The notes beneath the pieces were generated by a model. It ran no database searches. It was not told where the DNA came from and saw only the letters and a list, made by a program, of their open reading frames with translations. A stretch of 64,000 bases of DNA from Gerris lacustris (Eukaryota; Arthropoda; Insecta; Hemiptera; Gerridae), in the NCBI GenBank assembly GCA_951217055.1, contig OX578276.1, positions 155,257,482 to 155,321,481 of the forward strand, in the 5' to 3' direction. A program made the position numbers and the translations under genes. Shown one piece after another: positions 23,466 to 34,892 of the stretch. Numbering within the stretch: the first letter of the stretch is position 1; every line of letters begins with the position of its first letter.

Positions 23466-23606
23466 ATTATTCAAACAATTTAAACTACGGGAGATAGAAA
23501 CAGAGAAAAATATGCACTGGCTCCGGCATTTGAACCATGGGCCTCCATATTTCCAGTCTGACGCTCTAACCAACTAAGCTAAGCCAGATACAAACTTTTC
23601 CCTGCT
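23466..23606 (-). mobile_element. tRNA-like SINE module, left arm of inverted pair
   Basis: Reverse complement of 23668-23808 with scattered mismatches. A-box and B-box remnants are on the minus strand. Confidence 0.65.
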
Positions 23607-23667
23607 TAAAACGTTAGAATTATCCCATTATTGTTATAATAACATTAATACATTATCATAACGTTTT

Positions 23668-23808
23668 GCGCAGAGAAAGGTTTGTATCTGGCTTAGCTTA
23701 GTTGGTTAGAGCGCCAAACTAGAAATATGGTGGCCCGTGGTTCAAATCCCGGAGCCAGTGCATATTTTTCTCAGTTTCTGTCTCCCGTAGATTAAATTGT
23801 TTGAATCA
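23668..23808 (+). mobile_element. tRNA-like SINE module, right arm of inverted pair
   Basis: TAGCTTAGTTGGTTAGAGCG is a near-perfect pol III A-box and GGTTCAAATCC a B-box. An acceptor-stem-like CTGGCTT pairs with GAGCCAG. The anticodon and T stems have mismatches, so it is a tRNA-derived SINE head or tRNA pseudogene rather than a functional tRNA. Confidence 0.6.
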
Positions 23809-24483
23809 CTTCATAAAGAAAACCACAAAGAGACTCATTGTAAGTAGTAATCTTCCTTAGCTCTGGTTTCATACTGCAGTGTAATTTTCACCTCACTAAA
23901 CCTTTCCTGTAGTACCCATAAAATAGCCATGAATGTAGCCTCAAGGGATCTCAACTATAGTTGGCTTCAATTGTTGTTGAGGTAGTTTCATCACTGTTTT
24001 ATTAGTCATTTGATTCAAACTTCTTAAAATGCCTTCTCTGTTTTCATTCACAACTCGAGAGGCGTCGTGACGAAAAGACATCGAGTCTTGGATTGATTTT
24101 GTAGTTAGTTGTAAAGGACACTTTTCCTTTAGGATAACACATCTGTGTTGAGGCAATCAAGAAATCAAAAAGTTCCTGTAGCAATCAACAATAATTATGC
24201 ACACCAATATACTCTATAAAAGAAAATTCAATTAAGACATTTCCTAACTCATTAGCATTCTCTTTATTTGAACAATTTTGTTTAATAGCGTGCGCCCCCT
24301 AGCATTGTGCGCCCCTAGGCCAGAGCCTAATGGTCCTAATGATAAATCAAGCCCTGACTATGCCTCCTAAACGGAATAAAAAGGAACCAGAAGCAAAGCC
24401 TAAACGGTTAAAGAAAGTAATTAAAATCTAACTAACTCTGAGGCGCTACAGCTCGTGCGCAGGGACAAGGCCTGCCACAAGAC

Positions 24484-24563
24484 TTAAGCCGCGTCCACAC
24501 CGGCCGCGCATGGTGTTTGCAAACGTTTGCAAACACCATGCGCGGCCGGTGTGGACGCGGCTT
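24484..24563. mobile_element. 80-bp perfect GC-rich palindrome (TTAA-associated mini-element)
   Basis: TTAAGCCGCGTCCACACCGG on the left mirrored exactly on the right, centred on TTTGCAAACGTTTGCAAA. Its TIR start GCCGCGTCCACAC is nearly the same as that of the element at 56299-56635, so it is read as a fully collapsed TTAA-target MITE. Confidence 0.85.
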
Positions 24564-25172
24564 ATACAACTGTATGTAATGGATTATACAGGGTTAGTGT
24601 GGCACTCCATTAGATCTATAAATCTTATAATTGAACACAACCAGATGCTGGGTGAACACTGAGCGGGGGCCCGGTCCGGGAAATCAACCTAGAGAATCGG
24701 TCACCCATCAAAATGGTGATGACGCCCGATGCTGCTTTACTTTATAAATAGAACAGCCAACGCTCTTCAAAATACTCTTATTCTTCTACAAAATACTGTT
24801 TAAAATAGGCAGATAAATGAAATCCTCGACTGTTGTTTTCTTCAATGTGAGAGAGCGACTCATCATGCAAGAGATGTAATTCAGTAACCAAGTAATGTCT
24901 TTGCACAAAAAATTGTAATTTAAACAATTGACCGGTATTGCGGCTGTTCTAAAGCAGTCTTCTTCAGATAATCTAGAGGTTACTAGATTGACTTCGAAAG
25001 TACAAGTCATCTGTACTTTCAAAGTCCATCACGTAACCTCTATATTAATTTTATCTTTATGTTAATTTTCATATTCTGTTCTCGTCTCTAGCTCGGAGGC
25101 TAACTTTATCACTCGTCAGTGCAACTCTATTTTGCTGTCTGGTTACATAAATAGCCAATAGCTATAGTTATA
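24564..25172. other. Intron D-E sequence
   Basis: 24600-24760 is less AT-rich but without an in-phase exon that could fit between D and E. Nothing else recognised. Confidence 0.35.
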
Positions 25173-25178
25173 TTTATT
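25173..25178 (-). promoter_or_regulatory. Candidate alternative polyadenylation signal AATAAA
   Basis: AATAAA read on the minus strand, about 20 nt downstream of the TAA (25200-25198) that would end the gene if the exon D donor were skipped. Seen directly. Its use as an intronic polyadenylation site is inference, since AT-rich introns contain this hexamer by chance. Confidence 0.3.
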
Positions 25179-25211
25179 CTTTATAATTAATGAGATGTTA
25201 TTTGTTTATAC

Positions 25212-25410
25212 CGTAGGATTCCTGTTCAGATGATTCCTTGTCACCATTCTCTTCTTTGGCCTCCTCAGCTGATACACTCTGTGCTTCCTGTTCAGCGAAG
25301 GCAGCCTGAGCTCCTGCCTGAGCAGCCTTCAGTCTAGCAGCAGCAAGCATCTTGTGGAAGGAGACAGCTCCACTGCCTGGTTTCACGTTCAGACCTCCGT
25401 CCAGCATTTC
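25212..25410 (-). CDS. Secreted protein gene 1, exon D (Ala/Glu helical)
   Basis: Fourth exon. Strong acceptor CTTTTTCCAG at 25411-25420; donor TACG|GTATAA at 25211. Phase 0 at its start matches exon C and it ends with one extra base. The 66 codons begin EMLDGGLNVKPGSGAVSFHK, followed by an alanine-rich likely helix (MLAAARLKAAQAGAQAAF) and an acidic tail (EEAKEENGDKESSEQESY). If the donor is not used, translation runs five codons further (GINK-like end) to a TAA at 25200-25198. An AATAAA polyadenylation signal on this strand lies just downstream at 25178-25173, so a short isoform ending here is possible. With the donor used, the leftover G plus GA of exon E makes a Gly codon. Confidence 0.74.
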
Positions 25411-26087
25411 CTGGAAAAAGCCAACGATTAATTAAGAAAAAACTTGAGGGAGTGGGGTAATATGGAATACCGAGGCATCTTGTTCTATGACTGCTTCACT
25501 GCTGCACTAACGTTATTTCTTGTAGCAATTTAGTTTTTGACATTTGGAAGTTGTGTTTAGGTAAGTTAATGTTTTGGTGACTTTAAGAATATGTGGTGGG
25601 CTTAGTTTGTCTGCGGGACATACTCGTGTAGCTCCGTAAGTTTAAGGTAAGTAAAAGAAATCATTAGTAATTTGTAAGTTGCATATTTATGATTTCAAAT
25701 TCCACCAATAAAAACAAAAGAAATTCGGTAAAATATAATAAACTTTCATGCAAGGTTATCTGAACTGCAATGAGGTAAAGTTACTTAATCGCACTGCCGC
25801 GGTCTCTTTGCAGGGCGGTAATGGACTCCGCATGCACATTTCTTTCAGCCCAGTAATTTAGCCAGTAGCTCCCCACATCGGCACAGGCTATAGACGAAGG
25901 ACAGACACTTTTTAAAAACCACCGTGTTGGACTCAGGTGCTCTCAAAACGTTCAGTGTAAATTATCAAATCTAAATGTAACCAATGTGAACCATCAAGTC
26001 CTCAAAATCGAATTTTCGCGCTATCACAATATTTTCTCTCTATGCATACAAGGTATATGAGAAAGTATAAAAGATAAATGTGAATAC
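25411..26087. other. Intron C-D
   Basis: 25870-26010 is an inverted match to the repeat at 39480-39600 (TTTTTAAAAA with CCTGAGTCC/ GGACTCAGG and CAAAATCGAATTTTC). The rest is unique. Confidence 0.45.
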
Positions 26088-26317
26088 CCTGTGTATGTCA
26101 GCGAGCTGAGTGTGTTTGGCAGGTTGGGGGTACGCGGGGTGTCTCTGGGGCGCTCTCAGTGCTGGGGGCGCCATGTAGTACTTGTTGGAACCTTCAGGTG
26201 CTGGTGCAGGGAGAGCAACAGGTGTCTCTTTCTCTTGTTTCTCTGGCTTAGTTTCACTAGCAGCAACGCTTCCAGTAACGGGAGCTGCAGCACCGGCAGC
26301 ACCACTCTCTTCATTCC
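26088..26317 (-). CDS. Secreted protein gene 1, exon C (Pro/Ala/Glu-rich)
   Basis: Third exon. The acceptor TTTGTAG is at 26318-26324 and the donor AGG|GTATTC at 26087. Two leading bases complete a Gly codon with exon B; 76 full codons follow, ending in phase 0. The peptide is low complexity: NEESGAAGAAAPVTG, a charged KPEKQEKE segment, ALPAPAPEG, then SNKYYMAPPALRAPQRHP and KHTQLADIHR. There is no Met-initiated open frame on this strand, so it can only be seen as an internal exon. Codon-like GC content is clearly higher than in the flanking intron. It lies about 0.7 kb upstream of exon D. Disordered extracellular linker character is inferred from composition. Confidence 0.75.
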
Positions 26318-26499
26318 CTACAAATTACAAAACAAAATAATTACAATACATAAATATCAAATTATTTGAAGGAAATTAAAAAAATTCTATATTGCTTTGA
26401 AAGTAATGAAAAAAATTATTTGTACACATATTAGCTATAAAAGTCCCATTCATTATTAGCCCAGTAGAAATAGCTCAAGAAAGGAGATTGTATTACAAA

Positions 26500-27340
26500 A
26501 GATGTATTAATTTTGATTTTCAGATATGTTTGACGCTTTGACCCCTCGTGAAAAATCCAAGTTTTTGACCTTCTCGCCCTTGTGCGTTTTCAGCCATCTT
26601 GAAATAACTGGTAAATAAATGATTTTTTTCAGTTCTTCCTCAATAACTCGCTTACAGTACATTTTAGGCGAAAAGCCACAATTATCAATGCTAAAACTGC
26701 AGTAATGTGAAAATGTTATTTGACCGCAACGACTTGTTGTTGGTGTGTTCAGAGCGTTATGGAAGTACAATTTAATTTTTCCATGACATTGAAACATGAC
26801 TGAATCAATGAAATTGAAACATGAGTAAATCAATGAAATTGAAACATGAGTGAATCAATGAAATCGAAACATGGCTGAATCAATGAAATTGAAATATGAC
26901 TGAATCACTGAAATTGAAACATGGCTGAATCAATGAAATTGAAACATTATTGAATAAATGAAATTGAAACATGACTGAATCAATGAAATTGAATCATGTA
27001 AACACCAATTAAATGATATTGCTCATTGCCATTGCCAACGGAAAGAAGTTGAACTAATTCAACTAGTTCTACTTTTCAAGCATCTGATTGAATGACTGAT
27101 ATGGAAACATCAAATTAAACTTTGTAAACAGCTGCTTTTCTTCTTTATGGAATAGAAGGTTCAGCTGCATAGGTTATGTTTATGTTTTAGCTAGATTTTA
27201 TTGTTTGTTTTCACTGGCGATTCAATATGATTGCTACGTCTAAACAGTATAGAGACTTTCAATTAAATTTAAAATTTGCCGCTATAGAGCAATGAAATTA
27301 AACCTTCTAAACGCACCTTTAGTAGTGTGGTAATAGACTT
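26500..27340 (+). repeat. Family M repeat with 25-bp tandem array
   Basis: 26789-26995 holds about eight 25-bp units of the type TTGAAACATGACTGAATCAA. Downstream, 27000-27340 (TGTAAACACCAATTAAATGA, CTTCTAAACGCACC) is an inverted counterpart of 28890-29245. Confidence 0.75.
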
Positions 27341-27422
27341 CAATTTCATGTGTAAACAATCACTGTATAGTGATTGTTAATCAAAGTACATAATAATTGT
27401 AAGGACAATTGTAAGCACATAA

Positions 27423-28197
27423 AAAAATACGTGTGGTGTCGCGGGACACCCGGTAGGAACGAAGTTCTTTAGATTTTTCAATAAATATAAATTATAAAAT
27501 CACAGTGCTAAGTACGTATACATTGCTAACTACTTATACATGGCGGAGTTAGAAAAGAGACAAAATTAAAAGTAACGAACTGTTTGTACCTGGCAGAGTT
27601 AAGGCAAAATTAAAAGAAAATCATTATTTGTATAATTAAAGTAAAGGTCTTACTATAAATATATATTAAATATAAGAAAAAAGTTGATCATGATGAGTTT
27701 ATAGTGAAAGAGTATGTTTGTTAAAGGAGTTTGGATTGAAATAGGACTGTTTTTTACCTACCCGGCCAATTAATTTAAAATATTATAAAATATATCTCTT
27801 CCCTACTCTACAGCTTCTGCTTGTATGAGGGTGAAATTTTACAAGATTATATTTTATTTATTTACAAAACAAAGTGACATTTTTGACATATATAACAAAA
27901 ATAATCAAAACAAGTCAAGTAACAGGCTTCCTTAATACACTTTTTCTCGTCTTTTAAAGCTTACGTTTACGCGAGCGTTGCGTGTGAACGCTTGGGCGGA
28001 TAACGTTTTCCAACGAACCCAGCCTGGGCATTGGTAAAATGAACATGTGTACCAAATTTCATCTAACTTGGTGAGCTTTTACTCAAGTTATCGTCATCTG
28101 TAGATTTCGTGACGGATTTTGCGTGACGGTGATTTTGGTAGTTTTTTTCGGATTCACTCCCGGGCTCCAGAACGTGCCATAAGGAACTTCGTTCCAA
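27423..28197 (-). mobile_element. GA family element, inverted copy
   Basis: From ACGTGTGGTGTCGCGGGACA at the left to AAGGAACTTCGTTCC at the right; reverse of 60882-61640. Contains the CTTACGTTTACGCGAGCGTT block shared with R1. No coding capacity. Confidence 0.75.
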
Positions 28198-28889
28198 TAA
28201 TAATAAGCACATTCCATAGCGACCACAGATTCAAGTAAAAACACACCTGAGATGATGTTAAAATCTCAAGAATACCATTCAACCTGTTTTTCATAAGTTT
28301 AAAATTGGAACAATCTTCCGCCATCATTTAAAAGGATTATTGGCTTTACATATGACATATTTATTGTTTGCTAAATTAAACATATTTTACAGGCAATTAG
28401 ATGAAACCTTATTTGGCTTCTAAAGACAAGACTCCTTAAACTGGAAATGAATTTAATAACTACCAGCAGGAACTGGAAATGCAAAGTATAAAAAAAAAAC
28501 TTCTTTAGCAAAATAATAATGAAAATATTCTGGCTCCGTGCCAAACAGTAAACGAGAATAATGAACCACAAATCAATTAGCATTTTGATTCTAAATCTTA
28601 AGTTATTTATTAATATTATATCTTAAGTTATTTATTAATATTATTCTACTGTCTCGTTTTAATCATTTACATTTTTAGAGAACAGATAACATGTATTGTG
28701 TCAAATTATTATAAAAGATGAGAAAATATATATAATTATTAATATTAAAGCTTATTCCCTAATTTAATATTTATTATAATATCCTCATTAAAGATAACAA
28801 ACTAATCGAAGACAGGTTTGCTGATTCAGGCAAATCTTATTATCTAAATGTAGACTTAGTAATATATTTCTACCTTTTATCTAAAGGTG
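28198..28889. other. AT-rich spacer
   Basis: A direct repeat of TCTTAAGTTATTTATTAATA at 28596 and 28619; nothing else. Confidence 0.4.
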
Positions 28890-29245
28890 CTTAAAACAGT
28901 TCAATTCATTTATCCATATAATTGAACGGCAAACATTCGATCTAATTGGACGCCTCTATACTGTTTGGACGAACCAATCAAATTGAATTGCCAATAGAAA
29001 AAAAAACTAACTAAATGTATAGACATAACCTAGGCAGGTGAAACCTTCCATGTCATCAAAATGAAAACAAGCTGTTTACACAGATCAATTTGATGTTCCC
29101 ATAGAACCATTCAATCAAATTGCTTAAAAAGCTTCAAAAGCTTCTTTTCTTTCGACAAGGGCTATGAGCAATTTCATTGAATAGGTGTTTACATGTTTCA
29201 ATCTCATGGAACAGTAAAATTGAACCGTCTAAACTCAACATAAGA
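28890..29245 (-). repeat. Family M repeat, inverted copy
   Basis: GGTGCTTAAAACAGTTCAAT start, GAGCAATTTCATTGAATAGG and GTGTTTACATGTTTCAAT; mirror of 27000-27340. A third fragment lies at 44936-45070. Confidence 0.6.
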
Positions 29246-29838
29246 TTATGTATTCAAACACTATCATTTCCTAAAAGCTGTACTAAATAAAAAGTAATTT
29301 TAATAGACCACAAAAGAACAGTAACCTTAACCGATAACATATCGAATACAGCAACCTTCTTCAGAATCCAAACAAAGTTGAAAACCTATGTGCTCTAGTC
29401 AAGTCCTTATGATTATTTAATTATTTATGGTGTATTTTTAGTATCTTTTGTTTTTATTTTTGTTACCTATAAATATCTATAGATTTTTATCTATCTTTTT
29501 TATCTAATATATTTCTAATAATATAATACATATATAATACATTAAAATAGAAAGAATTTGACTGAGATGAAACAAAGAAGTATTCAATTTCTTTAAAAAA
29601 TTAAAGACAAATATTAAAAATAGAACTAAATTGAATAAGAACCCTGTAAGCGAAACGTAAATAAGAAGTTTGTTTGGATTCTAGAGCGAACACAGTTGAC
29701 GTACAGAGTTGCCAACATTACAAGCCCACTTCTGTCCTCTATTGGGTCGTAAATTTAACAACACTTCAAGTATATTATTACAGGTTACAGAATTATTTTA
29801 CACATCATAGACGATGATATCATGGTAAAAAAAATCGG
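29246..29838. other. AT-rich spacer
   Basis: Nothing recognised. Confidence 0.35.
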
Positions 29839-30406
29839 CACTTCTTTAGATTGTTATTCCCCTTTTATTAAAAAAAGAAGGGAGTAACAATCTAAAGAAG
29901 TTGTACGGAATGTTCTTCTTTAGACTGTTACTCCCTTTATATAAAACAGAAGTGTGATATTCCTTTGTCCCAAAGTACATTTAGTCCAGAAGATAGCTTG
30001 CAAAAAAGTGTCTGACTAATATCAAGCTAGAATTTTGTGTATAAGTAAATCTTTCGGTGCCTTTTAAGAATATTTGGTCGGCTAAATTTGTCTGCGGGAC
30101 ATAGCTTGGCAATAGGCATTTGAAAAAAAAAAAAAAAAACCTTTGGAAAGCTGTCATGTCCCACCCTTTTTGGTGGACAATGTGATTTTCATGATCCTGA
30201 GTACGAAATTAGTTAGTAGAAAAAAAATCAAGTTGATGGCAGTTTGTCCCTTGATAGGTGAACACTTTGGAGTAATATTTCATTAACTGACCTATTAAAT
30301 GACAAACTACCATCAACTTGATTATTGGTCGACTAACTAAGTTCGTTCTCACGATCATGAAAATCACATTGTTTACCAAAACGGGGGGGCATGGCTGCTC
30401 TTCACC

Positions 30407-30439
<33 letters not shown>

Positions 30440-30674
30440 CAAATGAATATTGCCAAGCTGACTATTGTCCCGCAGACGAATTTAGCCGATCACATATTCT
30501 TAAAAGGCACTTAAAACAGTTACTTAACACAAAATTCTAGCTTGATGTAAGTCAGACACTTTTTTGCACGCTATCTCCTGGATTAATTGGACTAAACATC
30601 CCTTTTTCTTAATAGTTATTTAGTCAATGTCATTTTAATTTTTAAACATAGGGGAGTAACAATCAAAAGAAGTA
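29839..30674. mobile_element. 73-bp-family MITE interrupted by FB
   Basis: Starts CACTTCTTTAGATTGTTATT and ends GGGGAGTAACAATCAAAAGA, giving terminal inverted repeats. The internal GTACGGAATGTTCTTCTTTA block is the unit amplified at 18879-19545. The FB insertion at 29986-30590 interrupts GTACATTGGACTAAAC, whole at 48590-48606. Confidence 0.8.
29986..30590. mobile_element. FB foldback element, nested
   Basis: Long inverted-repeat arms of about 280 bp starting AGTCCAGAAGATAGC and ending CACGCTATCTCCTGGAT. The arms include AAGCTAGAATTTTGTGTATA, GTCTGCGGGACATAGC and AATCAAGTTGATG. Homopolymer A and T runs (30123-30139, 30411-30439) sit at mirrored positions in the two arms. Confidence 0.82.
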
Positions 30675-30822
30675 CCAACAAATCTCATCTTTCTGATATT
30701 CGAACCATCACCAGATAGTTCGGTGTTTAGATTTAGATGTGTGTTAGATACGTAGGTTTATTGCGAGATACAGTACGTTGACCACACGGCTATGCTGATC
30801 CACTTTTTTAACCAGTAAATAT

Positions 30823-31978
30823 GATTATCTGCGGTTGTTACGAAATATAAACATTGTATCTCTATTCTATTTAGATGCGTAGAAAGTGATTCTTTACGTA
30901 CTTGTACTCATTGCGCATGCGCGTCTCATAATTCTGAAGAATACCTCTTTTTTACCGCTCTAAGGTGGTAAAAAAGAAGAATCCTTAGCCTTTACGCACG
31001 CTTAGCAAGTTTGTTTACATTTAACAATAGTACATTACGCGTCGAGTGCGGAAAGTAGCGTTTTGCATGCAAGTGTGGAGTTTGCACCCGAGCGACAGCG
31101 AGGGTAGTAAAATCACACAAGCAATGCAAAATGCCGTTTTCACACGAGTTGCGTACCGTACTTTATCTACGATTGTTAGATTTAAATAATAAATACAGAA
31201 AAAAATAAACTTGCTGTATGTTCGTATCTCTCTTTTGATAAAGATGGCATTAATTCTTGAGTTGTATTTTTTGCCGAATTAATTATTTCTGGAGGAGTAT
31301 ATTATTCTCTACATTTTCGTCAAAGCAACTTCATTCATTCATTGTTTTTCACTAAAAACTCCATATAAACAGTTACTTTAATAAAAGAATAGCAAATTAG
31401 TTTTGTTAAATTTAAACAAACTCGCTAATCGTGTGTAAAGCTGAAGAATTCCTCTTTTTTACCACGCTAGCGTGGTAAAGAAGAGGAATTCATCAGAAGT
31501 ATGAGACGCGCATGCCCAATGAATACAAGTACATAAATAATCAGTTTCTATGCATCTAAACAGAGATATAATGTTTCTATTTCGTATCAATCGTAGATAA
31601 AACTAATTTGCTGTTTGTTTAATGAAAGTAACTGTTTAATTCGAGTTTTTTTGTGAAAATCAATGAGGGATTTAAATGATTATGACGATTATGAGGAGAA
31701 TAATACGGCTCCCGAAGTAATTAATTTGGCACAAAATACAACTAATGAATTAATGTCATCTTTATCAAAATATAATACGAACTTACATAAATATGACATT
31801 TTTATTTCTGTATTTATTATTTATATCTAACAATCGTAGATAAATTACGGTACGCAACTCGTGCGAAAACGGCATTTTGCATTGCTCGTGTGGTTTTACA
31901 ACCCTTGCAGTCACTCGGGTGCTAACTCCACACTCGCATGCAAAATGCTACTTTCCGCACTCGACGCATAATGTACTA
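30823..31978 (+). mobile_element. R2 element split by a second R2
   Basis: Outer copy: 30823-31027 plus 31602-31978, same orientation as 20769-21344 and carrying the diverged head MRDLNDYDDYEENNTAPEV from 31663. The interruption is at the TTAACAA/AACTAATT junction. Confidence 0.78.
31028..31601 (-). mobile_element. R2 element nested inside R2
   Basis: Complete copy from TAGTACATTACGCGTCG to AATCGTAGATAA, opposite orientation to its host copy. Palindrome centre CACGCTAGCGTG at about 31463. No obvious target duplication beyond AA. Confidence 0.8.
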
Positions 31979-33000
31979 TAATTCCTAATTAATTTGGACA
32001 ACACGTAACAAAAGGATCTGAGAAGAGAAAAAAGAAGAATAGTAATAATAATAAAAAAAAAAATCACGAAAGGAAAAAGAACAAAGGGCCAAGAGAAAGG
32101 ATCAGGGAATAAGAAGCAAGCAGGAGGTTGATCAACTTACCGGCATCAAATAAACTTGTAGCAGTCCCGATCCACGGCTCTCCGACAGGATCGGGAAACA
32201 ATAGACTTTTTTATATCTTCATCTATGAAAATCCGCTCTAGATAATTAATTTAAAAAAACGCGTCCAATCATTAAACATTTTCATAAAGCCCGAGCACGG
32301 CTCCAATGGTTTTTGTTTATTTTATAATTTGAATTTTTTATTGTTTTCTCTTTGAACTCTTAGCCGCTTCATTTTGTTTAATGTGATATTTTTCGATTGA
32401 ATAGATATGAAATCGCAAAGCATTGTGTAGAAAAGAAGATGGAATTAGATTAAGAATATTCTTTCTCTTATTGATTCTTATTGGATCTTTTTGTTCAAAG
32501 CCTAGAACACAATGATTCAGAACAACTCCGTTCATTGTATTATCGCGTTAGGATAATAACACAATAGATAACCAAAATAATAACATAGGAAATATATCAC
32601 AATAGATTATCACTTGTACACATAGACAATATATAAATTTTAAACTGTTTCTATTCTATGCATAGATTATACAGTATAATATGTAGAAATGAAATAACAG
32701 ATCAAAGATATATTATTAGTTTTAAATAAGCCAACGAATTTCAATATAACGCGTGTTCCAAAACTAAACACTTCAAGCTCTTACAGGAAATTTGATGCTG
32801 AACAAAAAACATCTTATGAACATTAGACGGAACAGCTTCTTTTCGAGATAACCAAAAAAAACAACATAAAAATGCTCGTTTTTCTAAAAACGTTGCTTCT
32901 TATCTTATCTTTTGTCAACCTTCTTTATATAATATCTCGGGAACTAGATTTTTTCTGGATAGTGGCTTATTGAACGAGCGCAGTGAGTTCTTCATTTCAG
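31979..33000. other. AT-rich intron spacer
   Basis: 32030-32120 is a purine-rich (A/G) stretch; nothing else recognised. Confidence 0.35.
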
Positions 33001-33975
33001 AGACTTAGGATTTGAAAAGTTTGTGTTTGTTTGTTTGTCTAACGATAACTGGAGTAAAAATTGATCAATTTCAACGAAATTTGGTACATATAAGCATCTC
33101 AACATTTGTGAGAAGTGTATAGTTTTTAGAAATTGCGCACTAAATATTATCAAGATGGCGGAGGACTAAAAAAAAAAAAGTTTTAGTCAGCTTAATGTGT
33201 TATACGTTGTTTTAAAGATCTTTAAGAGAAGGAAATATTGTCAAGATGGCAGCCAATATGGCGGACGACTAAAAAAAATGTTTTAGCCATCATAATGTGT
33301 TATACATCGTCTTAAAGAGAAGAAAAAGAATATGTAACTAATAAAATTTCACACATAATATTTTAAATATGTCGGACGACCAAACAAAAGGTTTTTAGTC
33401 AGTACGACATGATATACATAAATTTAAAGCTTTTAGGAAGGGAATATCTATTAAAATTTCACACATAATATTTTAAATATGGCGGACGACCAAACAAAAG
33501 GTTTTTAGTCAGTATGACATGATATACATAAATTTAAAGCTCTTAGGAAGGGAATATCTATTAAAATTTCACTAATTTGAAAATGGCGGCCAATATAACG
33601 AAAATTGAAAAAAGTTTTAGTCTGCATGACATGTTATATAAATCGTTTAAAGGGTATTTTAAGGCTAAAGATTATGTACAAATACTGGATAAAAAGGCGA
33701 GCACTGCGAGCATGTAATAATTTTATTAAATAATAATTATTCATAAATACTTTATAAGCAGGCGAAATACGCTCGCCTGCATTCATTTTATTATATAATT
33801 ATTATGTAGAAATACTTACACACAGACTGACAGACAGTCACGAGACCAAAAATGTTCCCTGATCTGAAACGGATTTCTGTCTTGGAATTTTTAAAATCAG
33901 AGGCAAAAAAGTTTTTCGTTCTCAGAAGTGAACACAATGCTTACGTTACCTTCGGTAAGCTCGGAAGCAATAAGA
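33001..33975 (-). repeat. R1-related element with ATGGCGG tandem array
   Basis: Right end 33830-33975 is the inverted R1 terminus (CTTCGGTAAGCTCGGAAGC, TGAAACGGATTTCTGTCTTG). Inside, 33150-33680 has units with ATGGCGGACGAC at about 33160, 33260, 33369, 33479 and 33583. The pair at 33369 and 33479 is nearly identical at 110-bp spacing. Confidence 0.72.
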
Positions 33976-34892
33976 GAAAATTATTAATAAAACTTCTTGT
34001 TGTAAATTTTTTTGTGTTTCCAACGATACCTATAAAAATGTGCTACATCCTATAGTTCTCTTGATATACTAGGTTAAGTGATAAAAAGCAAGTTTGGGGA
34101 AAACTTTGAAAAATTGCTCGTCAGTATACGAAGCATGAAAGGATATGGGTTGATAAAATGTTTTTGACTCCTTTTAGGGTCACCTATATGCCCCTTTTAT
34201 CTTTTATGCCGTGGTAAAAAAAAAAAGCCAAAAAAATGAATATACTTAAAAAGCATATAGAAATAAATACACGCAAAAAAGGGTAATAAAATACGACAAC
34301 TTTACCCAACTTGTTTTGTTGTTTTGCTAATAAAAAAAATTGAAAGAAGAAACAAAACGAAGAAGAAGAATAATAGCAATAAAAAGAAGAAATAGTTAAT
34401 GATTTGGAATCTTGAGTTTCAGGTAGTTGAGGAGTCCGACCAATATTCCAGAAATAACGTTTAGAAACGATAAAAGAGGAAAAAACCTGATTTCTTTCTG
34501 AACAAATTACTGTGAAGTTTAATAATCAGAACTGAAATGGACGGAGAGGTGAAAAACCTTACTCAATTTAAGCACTTAGTAAATATCCGTCCGCTAAACT
34601 ACTTTAATATCGGCTTTTGAAATATCATAATAATTAGAAATATGCGTGTAAGTTGAAAATAATTGAAACATAAATTAACTTTTTCAGCTTCTATGTGTAT
34701 ATTGTTGGTATATGTTTTTTATTTGTTAATTTTCAAGGTCTTAAAAATTATCTACTATTGTACTAATTTGAGGTTTATTTTTACTGGCAGTTGTATTATT
34801 TTGTTAAATTCTATATTATTATAGTATTATGTTTTAAACGAGTAAAAATAATTTAACCTTAATTAGTTATTATTTTAATCTTTATTTATTGG
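33976..34892. other. AT-rich intron spacer
   Basis: Nothing recognised. Purine-rich A/G run at 34330-34400. Confidence 0.35.

Larger units (their letters stand above)
23179..24356. mobile_element. hAT-like element (1178 bp) with 8-bp target duplication
   Basis: Left end CAGGGTAGGATTTAAAG and right end AATCAAGCCCTG (inverted: CAGGGCTTGATTTA) give short terminal inverted repeats. ACTATGCC at 23171-23178 and 24357-24364 is an exact 8-bp target duplication, diagnostic of hAT-class insertion. It carries two G-tracts (23247-23262, 23371-23396) and an inverted pair of tRNA-like modules but no transposase. Sits in the intron between exons E and D. Confidence 0.82.

Noticed and set aside
23668..23808. 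Functional tRNA gene
   Set aside because: Box A and B are good, but the anticodon and T stems have mismatches and it is part of an inverted SINE pair.
23941..24156. 71-codon minus-strand frame as a hAT transposase remnant
   Set aside because: No catalytic or dimerisation motif seen; too short to assign.
26507..26833. 108-codon open frame on minus strand
   Set aside because: Lies in family M repeat, in the intron of gene 1, with no recognisable motif.
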